A DNA stretch of 64,000 nucleotides, from contig CANQEL010000004.1 in the NCBI GenBank assembly GCA_947594855.1, positions 62,001 to 126,000 of the forward strand, in the 5' to 3' direction. Source of the stretch: an uncultured Lachnospiraceae bacterium (lineage in GTDB: Bacteria; Bacillota; Clostridia; Lachnospirales; Lachnospiraceae). The translations under genes were made by a program, and so were the position numbers. Shown here in pieces: positions 23,886 through 32,657 of the stretch. The number at the start of each line of letters is the position of its first letter. Position 1 is the first letter of the stretch. Under the pieces are notes generated by a model. That model searched no databases. It saw only the letters and a list, made by a program, of their open reading frames with translations, and was not told where the DNA came from.

Positions 23886-26018
23886 ATGAAAAGTATGGGA
23901 AAAAGGTGTTTTAGTTTATTGCTGGCGATGGCGCTTGTTATATCGGGAGTTACATATCTGCCTGACCGCAGTCGGACTGTTTGTGCGGCTGATAATATCC
24001 CGGAAGGGTATACTCCTATTTATACAGTATCGGAATTATACGGAATCCGGAATAATCTTTCCGGCAACTACATTCTTATGAATGATATTGATTTAACGGA
24101 AGCGACGTCAAAGGGCGGAAGTATGGATACGGGTCATGGCTGGACGCCTATAAATGGTTTTGAAGGAACTTTTGATGGCGGCGGTCACAGGATAAAGGGA
24201 ATGAATATATATGGCGCTGCAGGTAACTGTTGCGGTCTGTTTGGAGAATTGTTTGGCAAAGTAAAGCGTCTGGGACTTACTGATGTAAATATTGATATTA
24301 GCGGCGGTGATTATTGCGGTGCTATAGTAGGAGAGATATACAAGGGCATTATAGAGGAATGTTTTGTGACGGGTAATATAACAACCGAAGGATTTGAGTA
24401 TATTGGAGGGATTTGTGGTATTTGTAATTATGATGGTACTATTTCAGATTGTTACAGCGATGTAGAGATAAAAACAGACAAAGGTTGTGCAGGAGGTATT
24501 TTAGGATATAGAACATATAATGTCACTATCGAAAAATGCTATAACCGGGGAATTATTAATAATGGTACAGGTACAGCAATAGCAGGAATAAGTGAAGATT
24601 GTGTCTATCTTATTGGTACAGGTACAGACAGAAGGGCCACCCCATTAACTGAAACGCAGATGAAAGACGCCAATTATTATATAAACTTCGATTTTGATAA
24701 TATATGGGAAATTGACAGCGATTCATTATATCCTTATCCGCAGCTGCGGAATTGTATGCAGATTAATCTTACCAGCCTTGAATGGGAGAAAGAACCGGTC
24801 AGGAAAGAATATAATCAGGGAGATAAGCTTGATTTGTCGGGAGGAGTACTGAATTATACATATGAAGACGGAAGCAAAAGTTCGGGTCCGATAACTGAAT
24901 ATATGGTTAGCGGCTGTGACATGATGCAGATTGGAGAACAAACTATTACCATAAAAAAAGGAAATCTGGCGGTCACATATAAAATTAACATAAAACCTAT
25001 TCCTGTTACGGGTGTAAGTCTGGACATAACGGAATTGTATATGGAAAGAGGCGATACGGAAACACTGGTTGCTGACGTTACTCCGGCTAATGCAACTGAC
25101 CGGATTGTGGAATGGTCTTCAAGTAACAGCAGTGTAGCCACGGTAGACCAGACGGGAAAAGTAAGGGCGCTTGCAAATGGGGAAACGGATATCATTGCCA
25201 CAGCTTCTAACGGACAGCAGGCGGTGTGTCATGTAAAGGTTATTGTTCTTTGCAGTTCTGTAAGAATTGATAGATATTCATTATCAGATTATGAGTATTA
25301 TGATTGGGATTCTGATACTTACACATATGCATTTCCGTTAGGAAGTTCGGTTCAGTTATCCTATACAATGTATCCGGAGGGGACCAATGAATCCGTGGAA
25401 TGGATAATTGGCGACAGCAGCGTTGTAAGCATAGATGCGCAAAATAGGATGTGGTGTCTGAAAGGCGGTTATACAACAGTTAAAATCCGGACAGAAAGCG
25501 GACAGGAAGATTATATAGAAGTAATGGTAGGAGAAAATAATGTAAGCGAAGGCGGAATTACAGATAATAATAATTATAATAATAGCAATAATGCCAATAA
25601 AGTAAATAACACTGCCTGCAGCCATGAATATAGTACACAATATTCGGCCGCTACATATGTAAGTAAGGGATATACAACGTATACCTGTAAAAAATGCGGT
25701 TATTCCTATAAAGGTAATTACACGAAAAAGTTGAAGCTGGGACAGGTTGCCAAAGTGTATGGTACAACAAAAAACGGAAAGATAAATCTGGGATGGTATT
25801 CAGTAATAAACGCAACCGGTTATCAGATTCGTTATTCAACAAACAAAAAAATGAAGCGTTCTGTTAAGACGGTAAAGGTTAAAGGAAAAACCAAAAAGGT
25901 TATAAAAAAGCTAAAACGCAGACATAAATATTATATTCAGGTGAGGGCCTATAAGAAAGTTGGAACAAAAACCGTCTATGGCAAATGGTCTAAAAAAGTA
26001 CATGGAGTAGTAAGGTAA
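23886..26018 (+). CDS. surface protein with GLUG-like repeats, Ig-like and Fn3 domains (candidate phase-variable adhesin)
   Basis: This is a 710-residue exported protein. A signal peptide (KRCFSLLLAMALVISGVTYL) is followed by GLUG-type beta-helix repeats, residues ~40-290 (FEGTFDGGGHRIKGMNIYG, CGLFGELFGKVKRLGL, GGICGICNYDG). Two or three bacterial Ig-like domains span ~295-550, including a Big_2 module with VTGVSLDITELYMERGDTETL and SSNSSVATVDQTGKVRALANG. An Asn-rich linker follows, then a CSHEY...CKKCG segment, and finally a very basic Fn3-like domain (~620-710). There is no sorting motif; the basic C terminus may bind the wall. AGGAGG precedes the ATG, 17 bases after the glycosylase stop. 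An adhesin role is inferred from the domains. Confidence 0.85.
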   Translation: MKSMGKRCFSLLLAMALVISGVTYLPDRSRTVCAADNIPEGYTPIYTVSELYGIRNNLSGNYILMNDIDLTEATSKGGSMDTGHGWTPINGFEGTFDGGGHRIKGMNIYGAAGNCCGLFGELFGKVKRLGLTDVNIDISGGDYCGAIVGEIYKGIIEECFVTGNITTEGFEYIGGICGICNYDGTISDCYSDVEIKTDKGCAGGILGYRTYNVTIEKCYNRGIINNGTGTAIAGISEDCVYLIGTGTDRRATPLTETQMKDANYYINFDFDNIWEIDSDSLYPYPQLRNCMQINLTSLEWEKEPVRKEYNQGDKLDLSGGVLNYTYEDGSKSSGPITEYMVSGCDMMQIGEQTITIKKGNLAVTYKINIKPIPVTGVSLDITELYMERGDTETLVADVTPANATDRIVEWSSSNSSVATVDQTGKVRALANGETDIIATASNGQQAVCHVKVIVLCSSVRIDRYSLSDYEYYDWDSDTYTYAFPLGSSVQLSYTMYPEGTNESVEWIIGDSSVVSIDAQNRMWCLKGGYTTVKIRTESGQEDYIEVMVGENNVSEGGITDNNNYNNSNNANKVNNTACSHEYSTQYSAATYVSKGYTTYTCKKCGYSYKGNYTKKLKLGQVAKVYGTTKNGKINLGWYSVINATGYQIRYSTNKKMKRSVKTVKVKGKTKKVIKKLKRRHKYYIQVRAYKKVGTKTVYGKWSKKVHGVVR

Positions 26019-26051
26019 AAATATTTGCCGGCTTTAAATGGAGGAGGCATA

Positions 26052-26582
26052 ATGTACTGTTCAAAGTGTGGAAGCGAGTTAAAGGGAAACGAAAAATATT
26101 GTTCAAAATGCGGGGCAAATATCAGAGATACTGAAAAGCAGATTAGTAATAACTTGCATTTTTTAATAGCAGTATTGTTGGGTTTAAATTGTATATTTGC
26201 ATCAATGCCAATATATAAAGTCAGCACAATTCTGGAATTAAATGTAGAAATGGGTTTTTCAGATTATGAAGGCTTAGGATTGGTACTGCCTGTAACGGTA
26301 ATTATTCATATAATATCAATTATAAGTATTTTATATCCTGTAATATTGAAAAAAATATGGAAACCTGTATATATGCTGCCGTCTAAAATCACGGCGTGCT
26401 GGACAATGTTCTGGTTTTTGCTGATTTTGATTTTATCAATTGGTACAGCCGGTGAATATGGAAATATGGCTCATATTTCATTGACTGTAGTAGGCTGGTT
26501 TATGCTTGCTTTAACACTTGCAATAATTATTTTGTCGTTTAAATTGCCGGATTATATTAAAAATATAAAATTCAGGAGGTAA
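26052..26582 (+). CDS. zinc-ribbon membrane protein
   Basis: This 176-residue protein starts with a double-cysteine zinc ribbon (YCSKCGSELKGNEKYCSKCGANI, residues 1-24), followed by four hydrophobic segments (about 35-55, 75-98, 115-140 and 146-168). It lacks catalytic motifs. ATG 26052 has GGAGGAGG upstream; an earlier in-frame start lacks one. It lies 33 bases after the adhesin gene and 4 bases before the next zinc-ribbon gene, so it belongs to the same operon. The function is unknown. Confidence 0.75.
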   Translation: MYCSKCGSELKGNEKYCSKCGANIRDTEKQISNNLHFLIAVLLGLNCIFASMPIYKVSTILELNVEMGFSDYEGLGLVLPVTVIIHIISIISILYPVILKKIWKPVYMLPSKITACWTMFWFLLILILSIGTAGEYGNMAHISLTVVGWFMLALTLAIIILSFKLPDYIKNIKFRR

Positions 26583-26586
26583 TGTC

Positions 26587-28299
26587 ATGTTTTGTAAGGA
26601 GTGCGGCAATGAAATCCCCGACGGCAGCCTGTTTTGCACAAATTGTGGGGCAAAGAATAGTGATGCGGTGGAACTGTCGCCTGAGCAGGCTGCTAAAATA
26701 AAAAAGCGTAACAGGATAATTGTTGCGGTATCATGCGCCGTATTAATTTTGTGCGCATTGATTTATGCCGCGTCTGTATTTATTAAACCGACTATTAACC
26801 TGAATAAATATATTACAGTATCTTTTGAAGGATATAATACGATAGGAGAAGCAGTTGTTACATTTGATATTGAAAGATTTAAAGATGACTATGAGGAAAA
26901 ATTAATTGTAAAGGAAGATAAAAAATCTTCTAAGCTGGACGGATATAAAATTGTTGATGAATATCTTGAATACTTAAAAGAATATCTTGGATATTCATAT
27001 AATTCAGATGCAGACCCTGATACATATTACGATTCGGCTTCGGATATATTTTTATCCAATTGTGTTAAAGGTTCTCTTGATAAAGATAGCGGACTTAGTA
27101 ATGGAGATGTTGTTACATATAAATGGAAATGTAATGATAAATATTCAATAGGGAAATATGGATATAAACTTAAATACACAGATATAACGTATACGGTTTC
27201 AGGTTTAAAGGAAGCCGTAACATTTGACCCTTTTGACGGCGTAGGGGTAACTTTTGAAGGAATTTCCGGATATGGAGCGGCAAATGTTTCCGGCGTTCCT
27301 TCTGTTCCTGCGGCTGTGGATATGGAATATGATTTAAATGTTTATGATGGGTTGGCAAATGGAGATATTGTTACGGTAACGGCTTCGGTAAACGGTAGTA
27401 ACCCTGTAGATTATTTTATTGAAAATTATGGTATGATACCTTCTCCGTTGACAAAAACATATACGGTGGAAGGACTTGACGATTATGTAAAATCTGTGAA
27501 TGATATTTCAGATGCGGCGCTTAAAGATATGCAGGACCAGGCAAAGGATGTATATTATGCAAGGATAGCGCAAAACTGGGGTGATGATGAGATACTTCAG
27601 GGTTTTACATACATTGGAAATTATCTGTTGACAGGGAAAAAAGGCGACGGCTACAGAGAATCTGAAAATCTCTTTTATTTAGTTTATAAAGTACAGGTTG
27701 AAGATAATTATTTTGATGAGTACGGAGCATATGATGAAATAAATGATATTTACTGGTACATTTGTTATAATGATTTGCTGGTAAGTCCGGATGGCGCCAC
27801 TACCGTAGATGTTACGGATTATGAAACGCCGGATAATGTAATTACTGTTGATTCAGGATTGAATGATGGCTGGTGGAACGTTAAATCATGGACTTATTAT
27901 GGTTACAGAACATTAGACGAACTGTACAAAACCGTAATCATTTCCAATACTGAATTATATAATCATGAGGATAATGTTAATGTAAATGCTGCAGAAGTAA
28001 AAGCTGATAAAAAACAAAAGCCATCCGCAGAGGAGGGAATTATATTTCCGAACAGTTCAGAAGAAGTTTTGAGCAAAAAGGCTGTAAAAAGACTGTCTGA
28101 CAAAAAACTCAGATATGCTATAAATGAAATTTATGCAAGGCATGGATATATTTTTAATGACGATGCTTTAAGAGAATACTATGAGCAATACGACTGGTAT
28201 GAAAAACAGGTGAAGCCTGAGGATTTCTCAACGAAATTATTTAATAATGTTGAAAAGAAAAATATGAAAATACTGCAGGAGGAAAGGGATAAGAGATAA
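26587..28299 (+). CDS. zinc-ribbon, single-pass protein with C-terminal YARHG domain
   Basis: This 570-residue protein has an N-terminal zinc ribbon (CKECGNEIPDGSLFCTNCG), one membrane helix at ~41-63, and a large outside part of repeated beta-rich segments with TVSFEGYNTIGEAVVTFD and GVTFEGISGYGAANVS. A C-terminal YARHG domain (~500-560) follows, with the signature INEIYARHGYIF. YARHG domains are extracellular modules of unknown binding specificity, common in Clostridia surface proteins. AGGAGG lies before the ATG. It ends the putatively switchable operon, converging on the yprB-like gene with a 7-base gap. Confidence 0.82.
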   Translation: MFCKECGNEIPDGSLFCTNCGAKNSDAVELSPEQAAKIKKRNRIIVAVSCAVLILCALIYAASVFIKPTINLNKYITVSFEGYNTIGEAVVTFDIERFKDDYEEKLIVKEDKKSSKLDGYKIVDEYLEYLKEYLGYSYNSDADPDTYYDSASDIFLSNCVKGSLDKDSGLSNGDVVTYKWKCNDKYSIGKYGYKLKYTDITYTVSGLKEAVTFDPFDGVGVTFEGISGYGAANVSGVPSVPAAVDMEYDLNVYDGLANGDIVTVTASVNGSNPVDYFIENYGMIPSPLTKTYTVEGLDDYVKSVNDISDAALKDMQDQAKDVYYARIAQNWGDDEILQGFTYIGNYLLTGKKGDGYRESENLFYLVYKVQVEDNYFDEYGAYDEINDIYWYICYNDLLVSPDGATTVDVTDYETPDNVITVDSGLNDGWWNVKSWTYYGYRTLDELYKTVIISNTELYNHEDNVNVNAAEVKADKKQKPSAEEGIIFPNSSEEVLSKKAVKRLSDKKLRYAINEIYARHGYIFNDDALREYYEQYDWYEKQVKPEDFSTKLFNNVEKKNMKILQEERDKR

Positions 28300-28306
28300 A
28301 AGGCTC

Positions 28307-29443
28307 TTAATAAACTGCCTGCCGGTAGTAGGCAAGCAGCCACTCGGTATTTTCATACATATTTTCAGTAAGTTCAATAAAGTAATTTTTTGAAGTATAA
28401 TCCTTTCGGAAAATATGCATATCAGCGGAAAAACAGCCGGCCTTTATTACGGGTATGAATATTCCGTCTTTGGAAACATAACATTCTGATTTTTTGGCTT
28501 TTCTTCTTACGGAAGCGTCTGTATATACCGCAATGCTTTTGTGCATTACGGTGTGTTCCTCAGTCATATAATAATAGTCTTTATAATCGGTAAAATAATA
28601 GTTGAGCGTAGTTGTAAATACAGGTATTGTAAGAGTTATCCGGTTCATTGAAAAAGAGATTTTTATTGATTTACCGGTATCTGAAACAGGTATTTCCGAT
28701 GCAAAATTATAATTTCCGCAAAGGCGGCAGTTATATGTAACTATAATATCAGAATTATCCTCTGAGGGGGATATGTTATTTACGGTTACTGGGAGGTTTG
28801 CAAGTTCTTTTAAGAACAAAAGCGAGGCAACCTGTGACAAACCGGTTATATCTTCGTAATTGTGCAGAAGGAGCAGTTTAAGAAGCATATCGGTTTCTTT
28901 TATAAGATATTTGTTCTGCATATATTCCGCATACACGCTTATCAGCTGGCCGCCGTCAAATGTATCGTCTCTGTCAAGGCCTATATATGCTTCAAATGAT
29001 TTCAGTTTTTTGTTCGGAAGCTTAAGAAGTGCGGCATATTTACGGAGGGATGTATACAGGTCCACGCTTTTAAGATTTCCTAGAGGAGCGGAATTTAAAC
29101 GGTGCCGTCTGCATTTTTTCTGAATAAACGGTATATCAAATACGGCGCCGTTATAATGCATGATGACCTTATAGGATTTTATGAAATCAATAAAACTTAT
29201 AAGCATATCTTTTTCACTGTTATAATCGTCTGCAAACCATTGTATTACTTTGAAATATTCATTTTCATAAAATCCTGCGCCAATCAGGTATATATTTGAG
29301 GTATCGGCTGAAAGACCGGTAGTTTCTATATCAAAAAAACATATTTCATTAAGGCTGTATTCGTTATATGGGTAGAAGTCCCAGGCGCCGTCTGCCGGAG
29401 ATATCATATTGCTAAGCGGAAATGTGTGTGTATATGTAACCAT
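28307..29443 (-). CDS. RNase H-like exonuclease (YprB family)
   Basis: This 378-residue protein has a DEDD-type RNase H-like fold. The first acidic pair is in ICFFDIETTGLSADTSNIYLIG, the second in VIMHYNGAVFDIPFI, and the last in LLLHNYEDITGL, together supplying the metal-binding acids. The C-terminal ~150 residues match the YprB family region of unknown role. It is probably a 3'-5' nuclease acting in the cytosol. GGAG precedes the start on the minus strand, and an extended -10 (TGC before TATACT) lies upstream. It is divergent from the B12 operon and probably unrelated to it. Confidence 0.87.
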   Translation of the reverse strand: MVTYTHTFPLSNMISPADGAWDFYPYNEYSLNEICFFDIETTGLSADTSNIYLIGAGFYENEYFKVIQWFADDYNSEKDMLISFIDFIKSYKVIMHYNGAVFDIPFIQKKCRRHRLNSAPLGNLKSVDLYTSLRKYAALLKLPNKKLKSFEAYIGLDRDDTFDGGQLISVYAEYMQNKYLIKETDMLLKLLLLHNYEDITGLSQVASLLFLKELANLPVTVNNISPSEDNSDIIVTYNCRLCGNYNFASEIPVSDTGKSIKISFSMNRITLTIPVFTTTLNYYFTDYKDYYYMTEEHTVMHKSIAVYTDASVRRKAKKSECYVSKDGIFIPVIKAGCFSADMHIFRKDYTSKNYFIELTENMYENTEWLLAYYRQAVY

Positions 29444-29499
29444 AATCAGGCTCCTTTGTATTTTATATATACAGTATAGCAGAAAAAACAGATTTTTGC

Positions 29500-29528
29500 T
29501 TGACTGTTTTTTTTGTGTGTGCTAGTAT
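29500..29528 (+). promoter_or_regulatory. sigma-A promoter of the cobalamin operon
   Basis: TTGACT and TAGTAT are 17 bp apart. Transcription would start near 29535, just before the riboswitch, and run into the six-gene B12 operon. Confidence 0.72.
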
Positions 29529-29550
29529 AGGCATAATTTAATATTAATAA

Positions 29551-29715
29551 CAATCGGGATATGGTCGATTTCACAATCGTTAATAGGGAATCCGGTGAGA
29601 ACCCGGAGCAGTCACCACTACTGTTACACGGACTGAGAAGCGTATATGCCACTGGCGTATGCCGGGAAGGTGCTTTGATGGATGATGTGGAGTCAGGAGA
29701 CCTGCCATAACCTGA
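29551..29715 (+). promoter_or_regulatory. cobalamin riboswitch
   Basis: The conserved core elements appear in order: GGGAATCCGGTGAGAACCC at 29585 onward, CACTACTGT, GCCACTG at 29648-29654, GGGAAGG at 29664-29670, and the B12 box AGTCAGGAGACCTGCC at 29691-29706. Flanking ATATGG and CCATAA can close the outer P1 helix. Such RNAs bind a cobalamin and usually turn off expression of B12 synthesis or uptake genes. It heads the ECF/DUF4430 operon, which strongly supports a B12 uptake role for these otherwise unassigned genes. Outer boundaries are approximate. Confidence 0.96.
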
Positions 29716-29725
29716 ATAAAGTTTC

Positions 29726-29756
29726 TTTTTCCGGGTGAGGAAAAATTTCTTTTTTG
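29726..29756 (+). terminator. probable riboswitch expression platform (terminator-like hairpin)
   Basis: TTTTTCC and GGAAAAA form a 7-bp stem with a 6-base loop, followed by TTTCTTTTTT. It starts 20 bases after the B12 box and 75 bases before the first start codon, the expected place for ligand-induced transcription termination. The stem is weak (two GC pairs), so control at translation or with a longer fold remains possible. Confidence 0.55.
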
Positions 29757-29831
29757 TTAAAGGCATGATTAGGAGAGATATATACGTATATCTTTCATAT
29801 TTTAGTGTGCTTATATAAAGCGGAGGTTATT

Positions 29832-31838
29832 ATGTATTTAAAACTCTGTAAGATATGTAAAAAGAGAATATTTATCCTTATTCTGGCATTGGTTACAATG
29901 GCAGAATTTTTTTTGCTGTATAAGGATAAGTGCAGTGCGTCTGAACAATATGATGTAAAAAGTATAATAGAGAGCTGTTTTGATGCGCTTGATGATGAAA
30001 ACGGACATGCTCTCCGGGGTGATATGTTGTTATCTGCAGGAAGCACAGATGGCGACTGGCTGGCTTTTGCATGCGGAAGGTATGAAAAAGATGATGCGTA
30101 TGATGTATATCTTGGCGCCCTTAAAGATTATGTTACTTCATGTTACAGGAAAAACAGCTATGGGCTTAACCGCAACAAGGCTACTGAGTGGCACAGGATT
30201 GCGCTTACTGTACTTGCCTGTGGCGGCAATCCTGAAGCGTTTGGTACGGATGCAGACGGTAATGATATTAATCTTATTGCAGACGGCACTTACAATTGCA
30301 AGGTGGGAAAACCATGGAAACAGGGCATTAACGGTGCGGCTTATGCGCTTATAACACTTGATTCAAGACAGTATGACATACCTGATGATGCTCTTTATAC
30401 AAGAGAAGACTGCATTGATTATATACTGGGAAAAGAGATTTCAGGCGGAGGCTTTTCGCTTAATCAGGATGAAGCAGACGCTGATGTTACCGCTATAGTA
30501 CTTCAGTCGCTTGCGCCTTATTATGATACTATGCCCGAAGTAAAAGAAGTAGTGGACAGAGCTTTATATAAGCTGTCTTTGATGCAGCTTTCTTCAGGTG
30601 ACTTTGACTCATACGGAAAAGGCAGTTCGGAGAGTACTGCACAGGTACTTACCGCACTTACAGCGCTTGAAATAGACGTACTTTCTGATGAAAGGTTTAT
30701 TACTGAAGAGGGAAACACAGTGCTTGACGGGCTTATGCTGTATTTTGATAAAGAAAAGAAAGCTTTCTGCCATATATTAGGAGATGACATAAATGCAATG
30801 GCAACCCATCAGTCATTGTATGCGCTTATAAGTTATATGAGATATGTAAACGGACTCGGAAGTATTTATGATTTTACGGAAAAAGAGCTTAATACAAATC
30901 CGGCAACACCGTCTCCTGAGACACAGGCGCCGCCGTCTGAAACGCATATACCATCTCCTGTAACACAGGCACCACTTACTGAGACACAGGCACCGCCTGC
31001 TGAGACAAATATACCTCCTTCAGAGACGCGGCTTCCCGCCTTAAGAGAACTGTATGGCGTATATGAAAATGCGCCGGGCAGTACGCCAAAAACGTATAAA
31101 GTATCTGATTCGGCGCCAAAGAAAAATTTGTATAAGAAGAAAGAAAATACTGTAAAAAAAGTTAAGACGGTAACTAAAATTATTAAAAGTAAAGATATTA
31201 CGGTTAAGAAAAAGGCTGCATATGTAACCGCCAAAGAACTGGGCAAAGTAGCGGGAACCAGACATAATCTTAAAATAGTAACAAAAACAAAAGAAGGAAT
31301 ACCATATAAGGTTACGTTTAACGGAAAAGATATTTTAAAGGTATCTGATATGAATTTTCAGATGAAAAGTAAAAGTAAGTATGAAGATGAAATTAGAAGT
31401 GTTGCAAAAAATCCATATATTATGTCAATAAAAACTAAAAACGGTTTAAAATGTGATGCTTTTATTGAACTTACCGCAGGATTAAAAGATGGGGAATATC
31501 TTTTAATGAAATACGACAAAGAAGAAAAGAAACCTGTATTAATAAATAAGATAAGTTCAGAAAATAAAATCCTCAGATTTGTAATTGATTCAGGAGGAGA
31601 ATATTTTGCCGCAAAGAAAGTAAAGTTAAATGCGGCATCTGAAATTGACGATATAACTGAAGAAGAAGCTTCTGATGCAAAGTCGGATATATTTGTGCCG
31701 CCTAAGGTAAAAGAAGAATATAAAGCAGAATTCAGTAATACGTTTATTGCTGCCCATATTATTATATCAGTATTTGTGATTGCATTATCGGCTTTTATTA
31801 TGGGTGTAGGAATATACCGGATGAAAACCGGAAAATAA
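29832..31838 (+). CDS. membrane-anchored alpha/alpha-toroid protein (intrinsic-factor alpha-domain-like)
   Basis: This is a 668-residue exported protein. After an N-terminal signal (FILILALVTMAEFFLL), residues ~35-360 form helical repeats of the prenyltransferase/terpene-cyclase toroid type, with typical turns such as GGGFSLNQDEADADVTAIVLQSL, SSGDFDSYGKGSSESTAQVL and DINAMATHQSLYAL. A Pro/Thr/Glu linker (~366-415) follows, then a Lys-rich, probably beta region (~430-625), and a C-terminal membrane helix (~637-658) with a short basic tail. The same alpha6/alpha6 barrel forms the N-terminal half of human intrinsic factor and transcobalamin. The gene is first behind the B12 riboswitch, so cobalamin binding is inferred. 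ATG 29832 follows GGAGG; enzymatic activity is unlikely. Confidence 0.8.
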   Translation: MYLKLCKICKKRIFILILALVTMAEFFLLYKDKCSASEQYDVKSIIESCFDALDDENGHALRGDMLLSAGSTDGDWLAFACGRYEKDDAYDVYLGALKDYVTSCYRKNSYGLNRNKATEWHRIALTVLACGGNPEAFGTDADGNDINLIADGTYNCKVGKPWKQGINGAAYALITLDSRQYDIPDDALYTREDCIDYILGKEISGGGFSLNQDEADADVTAIVLQSLAPYYDTMPEVKEVVDRALYKLSLMQLSSGDFDSYGKGSSESTAQVLTALTALEIDVLSDERFITEEGNTVLDGLMLYFDKEKKAFCHILGDDINAMATHQSLYALISYMRYVNGLGSIYDFTEKELNTNPATPSPETQAPPSETHIPSPVTQAPLTETQAPPAETNIPPSETRLPALRELYGVYENAPGSTPKTYKVSDSAPKKNLYKKKENTVKKVKTVTKIIKSKDITVKKKAAYVTAKELGKVAGTRHNLKIVTKTKEGIPYKVTFNGKDILKVSDMNFQMKSKSKYEDEIRSVAKNPYIMSIKTKNGLKCDAFIELTAGLKDGEYLLMKYDKEEKKPVLINKISSENKILRFVIDSGGEYFAAKKVKLNAASEIDDITEEEASDAKSDIFVPPKVKEEYKAEFSNTFIAAHIIISVFVIALSAFIMGVGIYRMKTGK

Positions 31839-31852
31839 GGAGATGCAGTAAA

Positions 31853-32644
31853 TTGAAAAAAATAAAACTTATATTAATATGTATATTTTTAATTATTTTT
31901 ATCACAGGCTGTAGGACAGAAGAGGATACTGCATATAATATGCCTTCTCCGGATGCGGTGACAGAAGTAACGGATGAACCTTCTGAAGAGGATATTTCGG
32001 AAAAACCGGAAGATGAATACATAGATATTAATTCGGTAGCGGACGCAGACACGGATTATGATAAATATGATATGGAGCCGGATAAGAAAATTACCGAAAA
32101 AAAAGTTACTGAAAAAAAAGTCACCGAAAAGAAAGTTACAGATAAAAAGACCGGTAACAAAAAAAGTATTCTTGACATGTACAATACAGAGCCCGTTCCG
32201 GAAGGAAAGCCTGAGCCCGTTGAACCTGAAGATGCTGTAATTGATAAGGAAGACGTACATACATGTACGCTTACAATAGACTGTAAAACAATACTTGACA
32301 ATATGGATGACTTTGATGATAAAAAGACAGGAATACTTCCAAAAGACGGGATTATTCTTGAAAAGACGGAAGTTACTTATTCAAGCGGTGAATCTGTGTT
32401 TGATATATTGTTAAGGGAAACAAAAAACAGACATATTCATATGGAATATTCGTTTACACCTCTGTATAACAGCAGTTATATAGAAGGAATAGCCAATCTG
32501 TATGAATATGACTGCGGAGAACTTTCGGGCTGGGCATATCTGGTAAATGGGTGGTCTCCGAATTACGGCCTTAGCAGATATCAGGTTTCAGACGGAGATA
32601 ATATAGAAATCAGATATACGTGCGACCTTGGGGCAGATTTGTAA
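31853..32644 (+). CDS. DUF4430 lipoprotein (transcobalamin C-terminal-like)
   Basis: This is a 263-residue lipoprotein. TTG 31853 is the start, with AAGGAGATG before it; the signal ends in lipobox FITGC. A long acidic, repeat-bearing spacer (~20-130) leads to a DUF4430 domain (~135-263) with CTLTIDCKTILDNMDDFD, VFDILLRETKNR, the GELSGWAYLVNGWSPNYGLS block and the end SDGDNIEIRYTCDLG. DUF4430 is related to the C-terminal beta domain of transcobalamin and intrinsic factor, which closes over cobalamin. Placed between the toroid protein and the ECF transporter, it may hand B12 to the S component. This is inference from fold, riboswitch and neighbours. Confidence 0.85.
   Translation: MKKIKLILICIFLIIFITGCRTEEDTAYNMPSPDAVTEVTDEPSEEDISEKPEDEYIDINSVADADTDYDKYDMEPDKKITEKKVTEKKVTEKKVTDKKTGNKKSILDMYNTEPVPEGKPEPVEPEDAVIDKEDVHTCTLTIDCKTILDNMDDFDDKKTGILPKDGIILEKTEVTYSSGESVFDILLRETKNRHIHMEYSFTPLYNSSYIEGIANLYEYDCGELSGWAYLVNGWSPNYGLSRYQVSDGDNIEIRYTCDLGADL
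32081..32149 (+). repeat. 15-bp tandem repeat coding for TEKKV units
   Basis: Four near-identical 15-bp units encode the pentapeptide T-E/D-K-K-V/T in the spacer of the DUF4430 lipoprotein. Synonymous differences show the copies are not brand new. Unit changes would keep the frame and alter tether length only. Confidence 0.8.
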
Positions 32645-32657
32645 AGGCAGGATGATT

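Noticed and set aside
23886..28299. Prophage or transposon remnant around the tyrosine recombinase
   Set aside because: No phage structural, transposase or attachment-site duplication was seen; the repeats are inverted and close together, favouring inversion over integration.
29633..29639. CTGAGA as a thiamine riboswitch element
   Set aside because: It lies inside the cobalamin aptamer and lacks the other thiamine-riboswitch blocks.
29832..31838. Toroid protein as a true prenyltransferase or terpene cyclase
   Set aside because: It is exported and membrane-anchored, shows no catalytic DxDD or zinc ligands that I can see, and is under a cobalamin riboswitch; a binding role is more likely.
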